Source of the DNA: CAWGHZ01 sp963822575
Lineage (GTDB): Bacteria > Pseudomonadota > Alphaproteobacteria > MPNO01 > DASWLB01
NCBI GenBank assembly: GCA_963822575.1
Contig: CAWGHZ010000007.1
Coordinates: 62,001-126,000, forward strand
Direction of reading: 5' to 3'
DNA length: 64,000 nucleotides
Position numbers and translations under genes: made by a program
The notes under the pieces: generated by a model
Databases searched by the model: none
Told to the model about the DNA's origin: nothing
The model's input: the letters and a program-made list of their open reading frames with translations, nothing else
In this document: piece after piece, positions 1 through 7,923 of the stretch
How positions within the stretch are numbered: the first letter of the stretch is position 1
Layout of the letters: each line of letters opens with the position of its first letter

Positions 1-329
1 AGCCCGAGGACGGCGAAGGTCTTGGCGCGATGAAACGTTCCAGCACTGGCGTGCAGGCGGCGCAGCAGAGCGGTGGCACCCACCCAGCACAGCAGCGCGG
101 TAAGCGTTTCGGCGGCGATGATGAGAGCGAAAGCGGCGTGATGCAACGCTGGCGAGGCGATCGCACGATAGGTCGTATTCGAACCCGGAAACACCGAGTC
201 CATCGACAGCACATGCTGCACGAACGCGTAGTTGGTTCCGTAGTCGGTCAGGTTGCCGAAGGCGACAAGGGTGGCGAACAGAGCGACCGCGCCGACCATG
301 ACGATTTTCGTGGCGCGAATCGCGATCAT
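1..329 (-). CDS. DUF2165 family small membrane protein (partial, 3' end outside window)
   Basis: The reading frame starts at the ATG complementary to 327-329 and runs off the left edge. The protein begins MIAIRATKIVMVGAVALF and continues with the DUF2165 hallmark LVAFGNLTDYGTNYAFVQHV followed by LSMDSVFPGSN and a second hydrophobic helix. DUF2165 proteins are predicted multi-pass inner-membrane proteins of unknown function; nothing here gives a substrate. A purine-rich AAGGA lies about 8 bases before the ATG. It starts 15 bases after the end of the nucleoside deaminase on the same strand, so the two are probably cotranscribed. The family call is by remembered motif. Confidence 0.8.
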   Translation of the reverse strand, partial: MIAIRATKIVMVGAVALFATLVAFGNLTDYGTNYAFVQHVLSMDSVFPGSNTTYRAIASPALHHAAFALIIAAETLTALLCWVGATALLRRLHASAGTFHRAKTFAVLG

Positions 330-344
330 AGGCGGTTCCTTCTG

Positions 345-899
345 TTACCGAAAAAGCCGCATGGCTTCGTCCGCCAGCACACCGCCGGTGATCGAGATCG
401 GGGCGAAAGGCGCCTTATCCGCGAGTTCGGCGCTCGTAATCATAATCTGGTTCATCCTGGCGGCGAGCTGCGCTATCGAGGCGGCGAAGACCAGCCGTCC
501 GATGTGGCTCCATAGGATCGCTCCCATGCACATCGCACAGGGTTCGCCGGTCGTGTAGAGCGTGCTGCCGCGCAGCGCACGGCCGCCGTGCTCGGCGACG
601 CCATTGCGGATCGCCACCATTTCGCCGTGGGCGGTCGGATCGCGGTTGGTGCGGCCGAGATTGCGGCCGCGCGCCAAGATCTTGCCGTCGCGCACGATCA
701 CCGCGCCGAACGCAAAGTCGGCCTTGCGCGCCTCCTCAAGCGCGATGCGCATGTATTTCTCATCATCGGCCAAGACTGGTGCCGCCGATTGAGCGATCGC
801 GGCTACAGGCGTTACCGCGGCACAGGCAAACCCGGTCACGAACGCACGCCGGCTTGGCTGCTTCGCCACGACCTTGGCCGCGCAATTCAGGCATTGCAT
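345..899 (-). CDS. Nucleoside (cytidine/guanine-type) deaminase with Tat-like signal peptide
   Basis: 184 aa. The core carries the zinc deaminase motifs: HGEMVAIRN (His ligand and catalytic Glu of HxE) near residue 91 and PCAMCMGAILW (PCxxC, two Cys ligands) near residue 119, as in guanine deaminase and TadA-like enzymes. The N-terminus is unusual for this cytosolic family: SRRAFVTGFACAAVTP around residues 16-31 resembles a twin-arginine signal, followed by AIAQS, a plausible cleavage site. This suggests export of a folded zinc enzyme (inference). The start is set by GAGGAGG just upstream of the ATG at 897-899. The DUF2165 gene follows 15 bases downstream. The substrate cannot be decided from sequence alone. 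Confidence 0.85.
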   Translation of the reverse strand: MQCLNCAAKVVAKQPSRRAFVTGFACAAVTPVAAIAQSAAPVLADDEKYMRIALEEARKADFAFGAVIVRDGKILARGRNLGRTNRDPTAHGEMVAIRNGVAEHGGRALRGSTLYTTGEPCAMCMGAILWSHIGRLVFAASIAQLAARMNQIMITSAELADKAPFAPISITGGVLADEAMRLFR

Positions 900-1044
900 G
901 GCATGACCTCCTCGACGGGGTTAGAAAGGCCATCATAACGCATCAGCAAGAGCAGGGCGCGCGCGGCGTTGCCAGCCCGCCCATTTCGCGGCAAGCTGCC
1001 GAAAGAGCCGCCTAAAACAATCGGCCAATATGGGAGGAGCTATC

Positions 1045-2007
1045 ATGCGCGCGCGTGTCACGATTCTAGCGGCATTAGCGTTGTCGTTGATGACAACGGC
1101 CGCCTTCGCCGAAAAGCTGAAAGTCGCCATTCCGCAAAAGGGCTTCTGGGACAGCGAGTTCGTGGAATTCGCGCAGAAGCTGGGCATGTTCAAGAAGGAA
1201 GGTCTCGAGGTCGAGGTCTTCTGGACCCACGGCGGCTCGGAAACGTTGAACGCGGCGATCTCCGGCTCAGCCGACATCGCCATGTCGAACGGAACGCTGG
1301 GCGTCGTCGGCGCCTACTTCAAGGGCGCGCCGATCCGCATCATCGGCGCCGAAATGACCGGCGTGCATGAGGTGTTCTGGTACGTGAAGGCCGACAGCCC
1401 GATCAAGACGGTGCAAGACCTCGCCGGCAAGACCGTCGCCTTCTCGCGGCCGGGTTCCTCGACCAACCTGATGCTGCTTAACCTGCTGAAGGAATACGAC
1501 GTGAAGGGCGCCAAGCCCACCTCGACCGGCGGCGTGCCGGGAACGCGGACGCAGGTCATGTCCGGCCAGATCGATGTCGGCTGGTCGGTGGCGCCGTTCA
1601 ACGTGCAGGAACTCAACGAGGGCAAGATCCGCGTCGTGGTCAAAGCCGGCGACATCAAGGGCATGCAGGGTCAAACCATCCGCGTCAACGTCGCCAATCT
1701 CGAGTCGCTCAAAACCAAGCGCGAGGCGATCACCAAGTTCATGAAGGTCGTCTCCGAGTTGATCGATTGGGCCTATTCCGGCAAGCCGGAGGTCTACAAA
1801 ATGTATGGCGAAATCGCCAAGGTCTCGCCCGAGGTCGCCAAAAAGACGGTGGACGACTTCTTCCCGAAGTCGGCGCTGCAGCTCGGCAAGATCGAAGGCC
1901 TGCAGAAGACGCTCGACGAGGCGCTGCAGTTCAAGCGCATCACGGAGAAGAAGACGGTGAAAGACGCCGAAGGCATGATCGACATCGTATATAAGCCGAG
2001 CATGTAG
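1045..2007 (+). CDS. ABC transporter substrate-binding protein, NMT1/SsuA-like family
   Basis: 320 aa periplasmic binding protein. Residues 1-23 form a Sec signal (MRARVTILAALALSLMTTAA, cleavage after FAE/AFA). The mature part has the type-II fold signature of the nitrate/sulfonate/taurine (NMT1/SsuA) group: KLKVAIPQKGFWDSEFVEF, then GSADIAMSNGTLGVVGAYF and the hinge segment VQDLAGKTVAFSRPGSST. An ATG at 1030 also lies in frame, but GGGAGGAG at 1032-1039 lies 5 bases before the ATG at 1045, so the latter is used. Two permease genes follow on the same strand; no ATPase gene is seen. The substrate is unknown; these systems commonly import sulfonates, nitrate, thiamine precursors or aromatic acids. 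Confidence 0.9.
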   Translation: MRARVTILAALALSLMTTAAFAEKLKVAIPQKGFWDSEFVEFAQKLGMFKKEGLEVEVFWTHGGSETLNAAISGSADIAMSNGTLGVVGAYFKGAPIRIIGAEMTGVHEVFWYVKADSPIKTVQDLAGKTVAFSRPGSSTNLMLLNLLKEYDVKGAKPTSTGGVPGTRTQVMSGQIDVGWSVAPFNVQELNEGKIRVVVKAGDIKGMQGQTIRVNVANLESLKTKREAITKFMKVVSELIDWAYSGKPEVYKMYGEIAKVSPEVAKKTVDDFFPKSALQLGKIEGLQKTLDEALQFKRITEKKTVKDAEGMIDIVYKPSM

Positions 2008-2063
2008 CGAGCGCTTTGGCCGCCTTCGTCGATTCGTATGCGGCGAGCGAACAAACGCGTTGA

Positions 2064-2098
2064 GGGCGGGCTGCGGCCATCGACGGCGGCGCCCGCCC
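2064..2098 (+). terminator. GC-rich stem-loop between binding-protein and permease genes
   Basis: Perfect 8-bp arms GGGCGGGC (2064-2071) and GCCCGCCC (2091-2098) with a 19-base loop lie 57 bases after the binding-protein stop. No T-run follows, so it is not a classical intrinsic terminator. It more likely attenuates transcription or protects the upstream mRNA 3' end, which would give more binding protein than permease (inference from position). Confidence 0.5.
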
Positions 2099-2123
2099 GC
2101 GCGGTTGCATAAGGAGAAGCAAC

Positions 2124-2924
2124 GTGGATGCGACGGCCGCCGCCGGGCGATTCAGGAGCCGTTCCGCGATCGCCCGATCGGCGGCGTTTCCCTTGATTCT
2201 CGGCGCCGGCACGTTCGTCGCCTTTCTCATCCTCCTCGAACTGGTCGTCTCGCTCGGCCTGTTCAATCGCTTCGTGGTGCCGCTGCCGACCGACGTCCTC
2301 GCCGCGCTGCCGCGCATCGTCATGGAGGAGGACGCGCCCGGCCGGTTTCTGCTCACCTTGGGCGAGGCGCTGTCGGCGGGAATCCTGGTCGCGGTCGCAG
2401 GCGTTGCCGTCGGTGCCCTGCTCTACCGTTTCGATCTCCTGCGTGAGGCGACGGAAACCTGGGTCGCCGCCGCCGCGTCGGCGCCGACCGTCCTGCTCTA
2501 TCCGTTGTTTCTGGTGATCTTCGGCCGCAACACCGCGACCATTATCGCCATGGGTTTCGTCGCCGGCCTCGCGCCCGTCATCCTGAAGACGCTGGAAGGG
2601 CTTTGCGCCACGCGCGCCGTGCTCGTCAATGTCGGGCGCAGCTTCAACCTGACGCCGTCGCAGCAGTTCTGGAAAATCCTGTTTCCGGCGGCGCTGCCGA
2701 CCATCTTTGTCGGCCTGCGCATCGGCCTGATCTTCACCATGCTCAATATTGTCGGCGTCGAGTTCCTCATCAATTTCGGCGGCCTCGGCCAGCTCATCAA
2801 CGAGATGGCCGATCGCTTCGACGTTCCCGGAACCTACGCCGCCATTCTGTTCGTCGTCCTCATCAGCGTGCTGCTGTTTATTGTGATCGAAAGGCTGGAG
2901 CGGTGGCTAAGACCGAAATCATGA
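2124..2924 (+). CDS. ABC transporter permease (BPD_transp_1, SsuC/TauC type)
   Basis: 266 aa with about six hydrophobic segments. The permease EAA-like loop is present (GRSFNLTPSQQFWKILFPAA near residues 171-190, then ALPTIFVGLRIGL), which contacts the ATPase in importers of this type. The start is GTG at 2124 behind AAGGAGA. Its TGA (2922-2924) overlaps the ATG of the second permease as ATGA, implying translational coupling. The pair should form a heterodimeric channel with the upstream binding protein. The ATP-hydrolysing subunit must be encoded elsewhere. Confidence 0.9.
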   Translation: MDATAAAGRFRSRSAIARSAAFPLILGAGTFVAFLILLELVVSLGLFNRFVVPLPTDVLAALPRIVMEEDAPGRFLLTLGEALSAGILVAVAGVAVGALLYRFDLLREATETWVAAAASAPTVLLYPLFLVIFGRNTATIIAMGFVAGLAPVILKTLEGLCATRAVLVNVGRSFNLTPSQQFWKILFPAALPTIFVGLRIGLIFTMLNIVGVEFLINFGGLGQLINEMADRFDVPGTYAAILFVVLISVLLFIVIERLERWLRPKS

Positions 2925-3704
2925 CCGCGCGGGCGGAGCGACCGCCAAGACCGCTCGTGCGGCCGGTCACGCTGCTGCGCATTGCACTCATCGTCGGCGT
3001 GCTGGCGTTCTGGCAGGCGGTCGCCGCATCGGGGCTGCTTTATCGCGACGTCGTGCCGTCGCTCCTCGCCATCGGCCGCGCTTTGGTCGAGACGCTGAGC
3101 AACGCCGGCCTTCTATTTCAACCTTTACACGACGACCTACGAGATCGCGCTTGCCATGCTCGTCGGCGGCGTCAGCGGGCTCATCGTCGGACTGTTGCTC
3201 GGCGGCAGCCCGTTGCTGTCGAAAGCCTACGAAGTCTATCTCTATTACCTCGGCCCTTGTCCGAAGATCATCTTCTTTCCGTTGATGATGCTGTGGTTCG
3301 GCATCGGCCCCGGATCGAAGACCGCGATGGGCGCAATTTCATGCTTTTTTCCGATCGCGCTGAATGTCGCCGGCGGCATGCGCGAAATCGACAAGGTCTT
3401 CATCCGCGTGGGGCGCAGCTTTCGCGCCAACACCTGGCAGATGGTGACCAAGATCTATCTGCCCGCCATGCGTTACCCCGTCATCAACGGCATCCGTCTC
3501 GGTCTCGGGGTTGCGCTCATCGGCACGCTGCTGGCGGAGACCAAGCTGTCAAACCGCGGCGTCGGCTTTTTGGTCATCCAGGCCTATAACTTCTTCCGCA
3601 TGCCGGAGATGTATGCGCTGCTGATCATCCTGTTCGTGTTCGCCATCGGCGCCAACGCGCTGATCGGGCGGCTGGGCGGCGTCGAAAGCGTCAAGCGCGC
3701 GTAA
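2921..3704 (+). CDS. ABC transporter permease, second subunit, interrupted by a frameshift near 3109
   Basis: The N-terminal half (MTARAERPPRPLVRPVTLLR, then a membrane segment and ASGLLYRDVVPSLLAIGRAL) is in one frame. From about 3108 the conserved protein continues in the next frame as FYFNLYTTTYEIALAMLVGG, then an EAA-type loop RVGRSFRANTWQMVTKIYLP and the remaining helices to KRA at 3704. Removing one C at 3109-3110 joins the two parts into an ordinary permease of about 260 aa. Either the sequence carries an extra base or the gene is recently broken. A GTG at 2903 is an alternative start behind AAGG; the ATGA overlap with the previous gene favours 2921. Partner of the upstream permease. 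Confidence 0.8.
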
Positions 3705-3723
3705 GCCTTCGTAGCGGCCCAGC

Positions 3724-4335
3724 TCAACGATTCTCCCAATGCTTACGCGCCAGCGCGTCGTTGGCGGCGGCATCTTGTGGCGACCAGCCCTGCCCAGCGT
3801 TGTAGCCGCTGCCGTTGAAGCCCGGCGCGCCGAAGCCGCCCTGATACGCTTGCGGCGCGGGCTGCGCCTGCGCCGGCGGCTCGCTGCTGGCGCGGCTTGC
3901 CACCGCCCCCCTGGCCGGCCGATCGCCGGTGATGACGATTCGGGTTTCGCCCACATTCGCCTTCACCAGCTTGAACAAAATGGCGGCCTGCTCCGGATGC
4001 AGGCGGATACAGCCATGCGAGGCCGGGCGGCCGAGATGCGAGATCTCGTAGCTGCCATGGATGGCATAGCCGTTATGGAAGAAGATCGAATAAGGCATCG
4101 GCGAGTTGTCGTACTCGCGCGAGAACCATTTGCGCTCCAGCCGCTGCGGCTTGTAGGTGCCGTTCGGCGTGCGGTAGCCCCAGCGCGCGGTCGACACCGG
4201 CCATTGATAGCGCGCGGCGCCATCGACCGCGACCGACAGGCGTTGCGCGCTCTTGTCGACGGTGATGACGGTGGTGGCCTGCGCGCCGGTGAGTGAAACA
4301 AGCAACGTTGCGGCCGCGATGAGAAATATTTTCAT
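3724..4335 (-). CDS. L,D-transpeptidase (YkuD domain), secreted
   Basis: 203 aa. A signal peptide (MKIFLIAAATLLVSLTGAQA) precedes a YkuD catalytic domain. The active-site signature is IHGSYEISHLGRPASHGCIR at about residues 104-123, with the catalytic Cys in SHGCIR. The enzyme class forms 3-3 cross-links in peptidoglycan or attaches proteins to it in the periplasm. The C-terminal ~65 residues are Gly/Pro/Gln-rich and low complexity. An upstream in-frame ATG at 4392 is possible, but the signal peptide starts cleanly at 4333-4335 with GAGGAAA upstream. It is convergent with the ABC permease (19-base gap) and next to other cell-envelope genes. Confidence 0.9.
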   Translation of the reverse strand: MKIFLIAAATLLVSLTGAQATTVITVDKSAQRLSVAVDGAARYQWPVSTARWGYRTPNGTYKPQRLERKWFSREYDNSPMPYSIFFHNGYAIHGSYEISHLGRPASHGCIRLHPEQAAILFKLVKANVGETRIVITGDRPARGAVASRASSEPPAQAQPAPQAYQGGFGAPGFNGSGYNAGQGWSPQDAAANDALARKHWENR

Positions 4336-4409
4336 TCGCGATCTTTTCCTCAAAGTTTCTCCTGAAGCGTTAATAGCTCTTTCGATTCGCATTTGATCTT
4401 AGCGAAGGG

Positions 4410-5165
4410 TTACCAATCGTTATAGCCGTATTTATGGGCAAGAGCGCGCAGCCAGGCCCTGCGCGCGCGCATCACCTGCGCGTCATTGCCGCGCACGACA
4501 TTGTGACGCACGTCCGCGAAGGCGCGGTGTGACGGCTTGGCCGCGTGACGCGCCGGCCTGGCGTGCCGCCGCTTGCTCTCGCGCTGCGGCTTGGCGGCCG
4601 GGTGTTGTTTGGGAGCCGGCGTCACCTTGGCGACCGGCGGCGTCTTCTCCTCGCGCTCGACTTTGACCGCCGGCGGCTTTTCCGCCTCGCGTTTCGGCGC
4701 GGTTGGAGGTTGCGCGGGCGGCGGCGTCACTTTGGCGGCCGGCGGCGTCTTCTCCTCGCGCTCGACTTTGGCGGCCGGGGGCTTTTCCGCCTCGCGTTTC
4801 GGCGCGGCTGGAGGTTGCGCGAGTGCCGGCGTCACGGTGGCAACCGGCGGCTTTTTCTCCTCGCGGTCCGCTTTGGCGGCGGGTTGCTTGGCCTCGTCAG
4901 GCGGCTTGACCGCGGGGCCGGTCACTTCTTTGCGGCCGGCTTTGGCCGGCGGTTGTTGGACCGTGCCGCGATCGGTTTTGGCCGGCGGTGTCTTGGTGTC
5001 TTGGCGGTCTTGCAAGCCGGCCGGCGGCGTCACGTCGATTTTTTGGCGGTCGCTCTTCACCGCGGCAGGCTTGTCGGCGGTGGCGCCGTTTTCGGCGATC
5101 AAGGCGCGCTGGACCGCGATACCCAGCAACACGGTGGCGACCGCGACAATAACGATGCGATACAT
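4410..5165 (-). CDS. Lys/Pro/Glu/Ala-rich tandem-repeat protein with N-terminal membrane anchor, function unknown
   Basis: 251 aa. Residues 1-20 (MYRIVIVAVATVLLGIAVQR) look like an uncleaved anchor or signal. The middle is low complexity and consists of repeats such as PKREAEKPPAAKVEREEKTP. The DNA contains two near-identical 105-bp units (about 4641-4745 and 4746-4850) plus degenerate copies. The C-terminus is basic, then ends in a compact conserved-looking tail HKYGYNDW. The composition resembles TonB-like or wall-spanning linkers, but no TonB C-terminal domain is seen. It is flanked by L,D-transpeptidase and MepA genes, so a periplasmic or peptidoglycan-associated role is plausible (inference). 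I do not recognise a named family. Confidence 0.7.
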   Translation of the reverse strand: MYRIVIVAVATVLLGIAVQRALIAENGATADKPAAVKSDRQKIDVTPPAGLQDRQDTKTPPAKTDRGTVQQPPAKAGRKEVTGPAVKPPDEAKQPAAKADREEKKPPVATVTPALAQPPAAPKREAEKPPAAKVEREEKTPPAAKVTPPPAQPPTAPKREAEKPPAVKVEREEKTPPVAKVTPAPKQHPAAKPQRESKRRHARPARHAAKPSHRAFADVRHNVVRGNDAQVMRARRAWLRALAHKYGYNDW

Positions 5166-5365
5166 GGCTCAACTCAGCCCTAGCCTACGCAATTGGCAGC
5201 ATCACCCGCGGCAGGCCCCGCTGTAAACCCATCGTTAACCATAAAAGCCCTTGGCGAAACACATGATTTTCCCATTGCCGCGCGGTGGAACCTGGCCCGC
5301 TGGGCTCAATATTGCCGCGCATTTAACCTGACAGACGAAGCCGGACTCGCTAGACAAAAAAGGCC

Positions 5366-6469
5366 ATGCGAGTACCGATTACCGTTTTCGCCGCCGCTGC
5401 GATGGCGTTGATTGCCGGCGCCCCCGCGCCTGCTGAAACCGTCAAGTTACCGCCCGCCAGGCCTGCGGCGGCTCCCGCCGCGCCGGCCGTCGCCGCAACG
5501 CCCGCGCCGGCCGCTGCCGCAACGCCTATGCCGGCCACCCCCGCGCCGCCCGCTCCCGCCGCGACGGCCTCCATCACCATGCCGGACAAGCCGCCGCTGC
5601 CGGAGCGCCGCCCCAGCATGAAAGAAAGCAAGACGCCGGCAAAATTTCTGTTCGCGGCCAAACCGCTGCCGAGCATCGGCAAGGCCGCGGCGATCGGCTA
5701 CTACCCGCGCGGCTGTCTGCAAGGCGGCGTCGAATTGCCGGTCAACGGTCCGACCTGGCAAGTGATGCGGCTGTCGCGCAACCGCAATTGGGGCCATCCG
5801 GCGCTCATCAAATTCCTCGAACGCTTCGCGCCGCTCGCCGCGAAGGCCACCGGCTGGCACGGCATTCTGGTCGGCGATCTGGCGCAGCCGCGCGGCGGGC
5901 CGCTGCCGTTCGGCCACACCAGCCATCAGATCGGTCTCGACGTCGACATCTGGTTCATGCCGATGCCCGAGCACACTTTGACCAAGCAGGAGCGCGAGGA
6001 CATCTCGGCGAGCAATCTGGTCGCCGCCGACGGCAAGCACGTCAATCCGAAGACCTGGAAGCCGGAGACCGTCGCCTTCATCAAGACTGCGGCGCAGCAG
6101 CCCGAAGTCGAGCGCGTGCTGGTGAATGCGGCCATCAAGAAAGAAATGTGCCGGGTCATCGACAAGAAACACGACAGCTGGATGGCCAAGGTGCGGCCCT
6201 GGTACGGCCACGCCGACCACATCCATGTGCGGCTGAAATGTCCGGCCGATTCCCCGCACTGCCGTCCCCAGGAGCCGCCGAAGCCCGAGGACGGCTGCGC
6301 CGCAAAGGATCTCGCTTATTGGTTCACCGACAAGGTGGTGCACCCGAAATATACGCCGCCGAAAGGCCCGACACCCAAGGGACTGATGCTCAAGGATCTG
6401 CCGGCGGCCTGCAAGACCGTGCTCGACGCCCCGGCCAAGAAAAACAGCATAGCCGCGGATCAGCACTGA
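5366..6469 (+). CDS. mepA: Penicillin-insensitive murein endopeptidase MepA (peptidase M74)
   Basis: 367 aa. After a signal peptide (MRVPITVFAAAAMALIAGAP) there is an Ala/Pro-rich linker of about 70 residues, then the M74 zinc peptidase domain. Zinc-site motifs are present: GHTSHQIGLDVDIWF near residue 186 (HxxxxxxD) and WYGHADHIHVRLKCP near residue 280. MepA hydrolyses the D-Ala-meso-DAP cross-bridge in peptidoglycan in the periplasm. It is longer than the E. coli enzyme (274 aa) because of the linker. The stop overlaps the start of the FAH-family gene by one base (TGATG), so the two are cotranscribed. Confidence 0.93.
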   Translation: MRVPITVFAAAAMALIAGAPAPAETVKLPPARPAAAPAAPAVAATPAPAAAATPMPATPAPPAPAATASITMPDKPPLPERRPSMKESKTPAKFLFAAKPLPSIGKAAAIGYYPRGCLQGGVELPVNGPTWQVMRLSRNRNWGHPALIKFLERFAPLAAKATGWHGILVGDLAQPRGGPLPFGHTSHQIGLDVDIWFMPMPEHTLTKQEREDISASNLVAADGKHVNPKTWKPETVAFIKTAAQQPEVERVLVNAAIKKEMCRVIDKKHDSWMAKVRPWYGHADHIHVRLKCPADSPHCRPQEPPKPEDGCAAKDLAYWFTDKVVHPKYTPPKGPTPKGLMLKDLPAACKTVLDAPAKKNSIAADQH

Positions 6470-7320
6470 TGCGGCTCTGCCGGTTTGCCGACAATCGACT
6501 CGGGTTGATCGAGGGTGACCGCGTCAAGGACGTGAGCGCGGCGCTCGATGTCCTTCCGGCGGCGCGCTATCCCTTGCCTGAATACGACTTGATGATCGCG
6601 CACCTGCCCGAGCTGCGTGCGGCGATCGCTGCGGCGGCTGGCACGGCAAAAACAATTCCGCTCAGTGGCTGCGCTCTGCTTAGCCCGATCGCCAATCCCG
6701 GCAAGATCGTCGCGGCGCCGGTCAACTACAAAAAGCACCTTGAAGAAGCGCGCGCCGATCCCGCGCTGCATCACCAGAACCAAGTGGCCGAAATCCAGCG
6801 CGTGGGTCTGTTCCTGAAGGCGACAAGCTCGGTGGTAGGACCAAGCCAAGGCATCGCCATCCGCCACCCCGACCGGCGCACCGACCATGAGATCGAGCTC
6901 GCCGCCGTGATCGGCCGCAAGGCCGACCGCGTCACGCGCGAAGCGGCGCTCGGCCATATCGCCGGCTATTGCATCGGCCTCGATATCACCGTGCGCGGCC
7001 CGGAGGAACGCTCCTTACGCAAGTCGATCGACGGCTACACCGTGTTGGGCCCGGCTTTCGTCACAAGCGACGAGGTCTCCGATCCGTCCGGTCTCGACCT
7101 CAAACTCACGGTCAATGGCGAAGTGCGCCAACAAGCCAATACCCGCGATCTGATCATCGGCATCGCCGACCTGATCGTCTTTGCCTCGTCGTTCTATACG
7201 CTGATGCCGGGCGACGTCATCCTCACCGGTACGCCGGCCGGCGTCGGGCCGATTGTGCCGGGTGACGTGATCGATGCTTCGATCTCGGAAATCGGCGCGA
7301 TGCAAGTCACGGTACGCTGA
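6469..7320 (+). CDS. Fumarylacetoacetate hydrolase (FAH) family protein
   Basis: 283 aa. It has the FAH catalytic fold: GKIVAAPVNYKKHLEEA near residue 82, metal ligands in TDHEIELAAVIGRKA near residue 140 (ExE) and GLDITVRGPEER near residue 170 (Asp ligand), and TGTPAGVGPIVPGD near the C-terminus. Family members hydrolyse or decarboxylate beta-diketone or 2-oxo acids in aromatic catabolism; the exact substrate cannot be assigned. The first ATG overlaps the mepA stop. The frame stays open upstream across mepA, but that part is antisense-free shadow and is not conserved. It is convergent with the Lrp regulator, 6 bases away. Confidence 0.9.
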   Translation: MRLCRFADNRLGLIEGDRVKDVSAALDVLPAARYPLPEYDLMIAHLPELRAAIAAAAGTAKTIPLSGCALLSPIANPGKIVAAPVNYKKHLEEARADPALHHQNQVAEIQRVGLFLKATSSVVGPSQGIAIRHPDRRTDHEIELAAVIGRKADRVTREAALGHIAGYCIGLDITVRGPEERSLRKSIDGYTVLGPAFVTSDEVSDPSGLDLKLTVNGEVRQQANTRDLIIGIADLIVFASSFYTLMPGDVILTGTPAGVGPIVPGDVIDASISEIGAMQVTVR

Positions 7321-7326
7321 CGGCGA

Positions 7327-7797
7327 TCAAGCCACCGGCAGCACGTTGGTGTATTTCACCTGCTCGAGCGCGAAGCTCGACTCAATGGAGGCGATGCCTT
7401 CGAGCCGGGTCAGTTTGGTTTTGAGGAACCGCTCATAGGCGGCGAGATCGGGCACCACCACGCGCAGCCAGTAATCGCGCGGCCCGGTCATCAAGTAGCA
7501 TTCAAGCACCTCGGGCCAGCGCGCGATGGTTTTGGCGAAGCGGTCGAGCAGTTCCTCGCGCTGTTTTTCCAGCTTGACCGAAACGAACACACTGACCGGC
7601 AAGCCGACCGCGCGCTGATCGAGCACCGCCACGTAGCGCGAAATCACGCCGGCTTTCTCCAGGATGCGCACGCGGCGCAGGCATGGCGACGGCGACAGCC
7701 CCACCTTGCTCGCCAGCTCAGCGAGACTCATACGGCCGTCGTCTTGCAGATTGCGCAGAATTTTCAAGTCGACCGCATCGAGCGTCGGTATTGGCAT
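7327..7797 (-). CDS. Lrp/AsnC family transcriptional regulator
   Basis: 156 aa. An N-terminal winged helix-turn-helix (LDAVDLKILRNLQDDGRMSL, ELASKVGLSPSPCLRRVRIL) is followed by the RAM/AsnC ligand-binding domain (YLMTGPRDYWLRVVVPDL). These regulators form octamers that sense amino acids or related metabolites. The gene is divergent from the 2-oxoacid dehydrogenase E1 gene across an AT-rich 126-bp spacer, so local control of that gene is the natural reading. In Pseudomonas putida the Lrp-type MdeR and the E1-like MdeB are similarly linked for methionine breakdown; the parallel here is inference. Confidence 0.92.
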   Translation of the reverse strand: MPIPTLDAVDLKILRNLQDDGRMSLAELASKVGLSPSPCLRRVRILEKAGVISRYVAVLDQRAVGLPVSVFVSVKLEKQREELLDRFAKTIARWPEVLECYLMTGPRDYWLRVVVPDLAAYERFLKTKLTRLEGIASIESSFALEQVKYTNVLPVA

Positions 7798-7923
7798 AAA
7801 TCACCATTTTAAGAGGATTAATTATTTGAATCGGCTAATTTGCTCCCGCATTATAATGTGATTTGGCAAGCATCGCCAGCGTCGAAAGCTCATATTGAGC
7901 GCACAGCTTGAACGGTCCAAACG

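Noticed and set aside
5447..6466. A 339-codon minus-strand open frame
   Set aside because: It is the complement of mepA, whose zinc motifs and signal peptide are clear; the antisense product has no recognisable domain.
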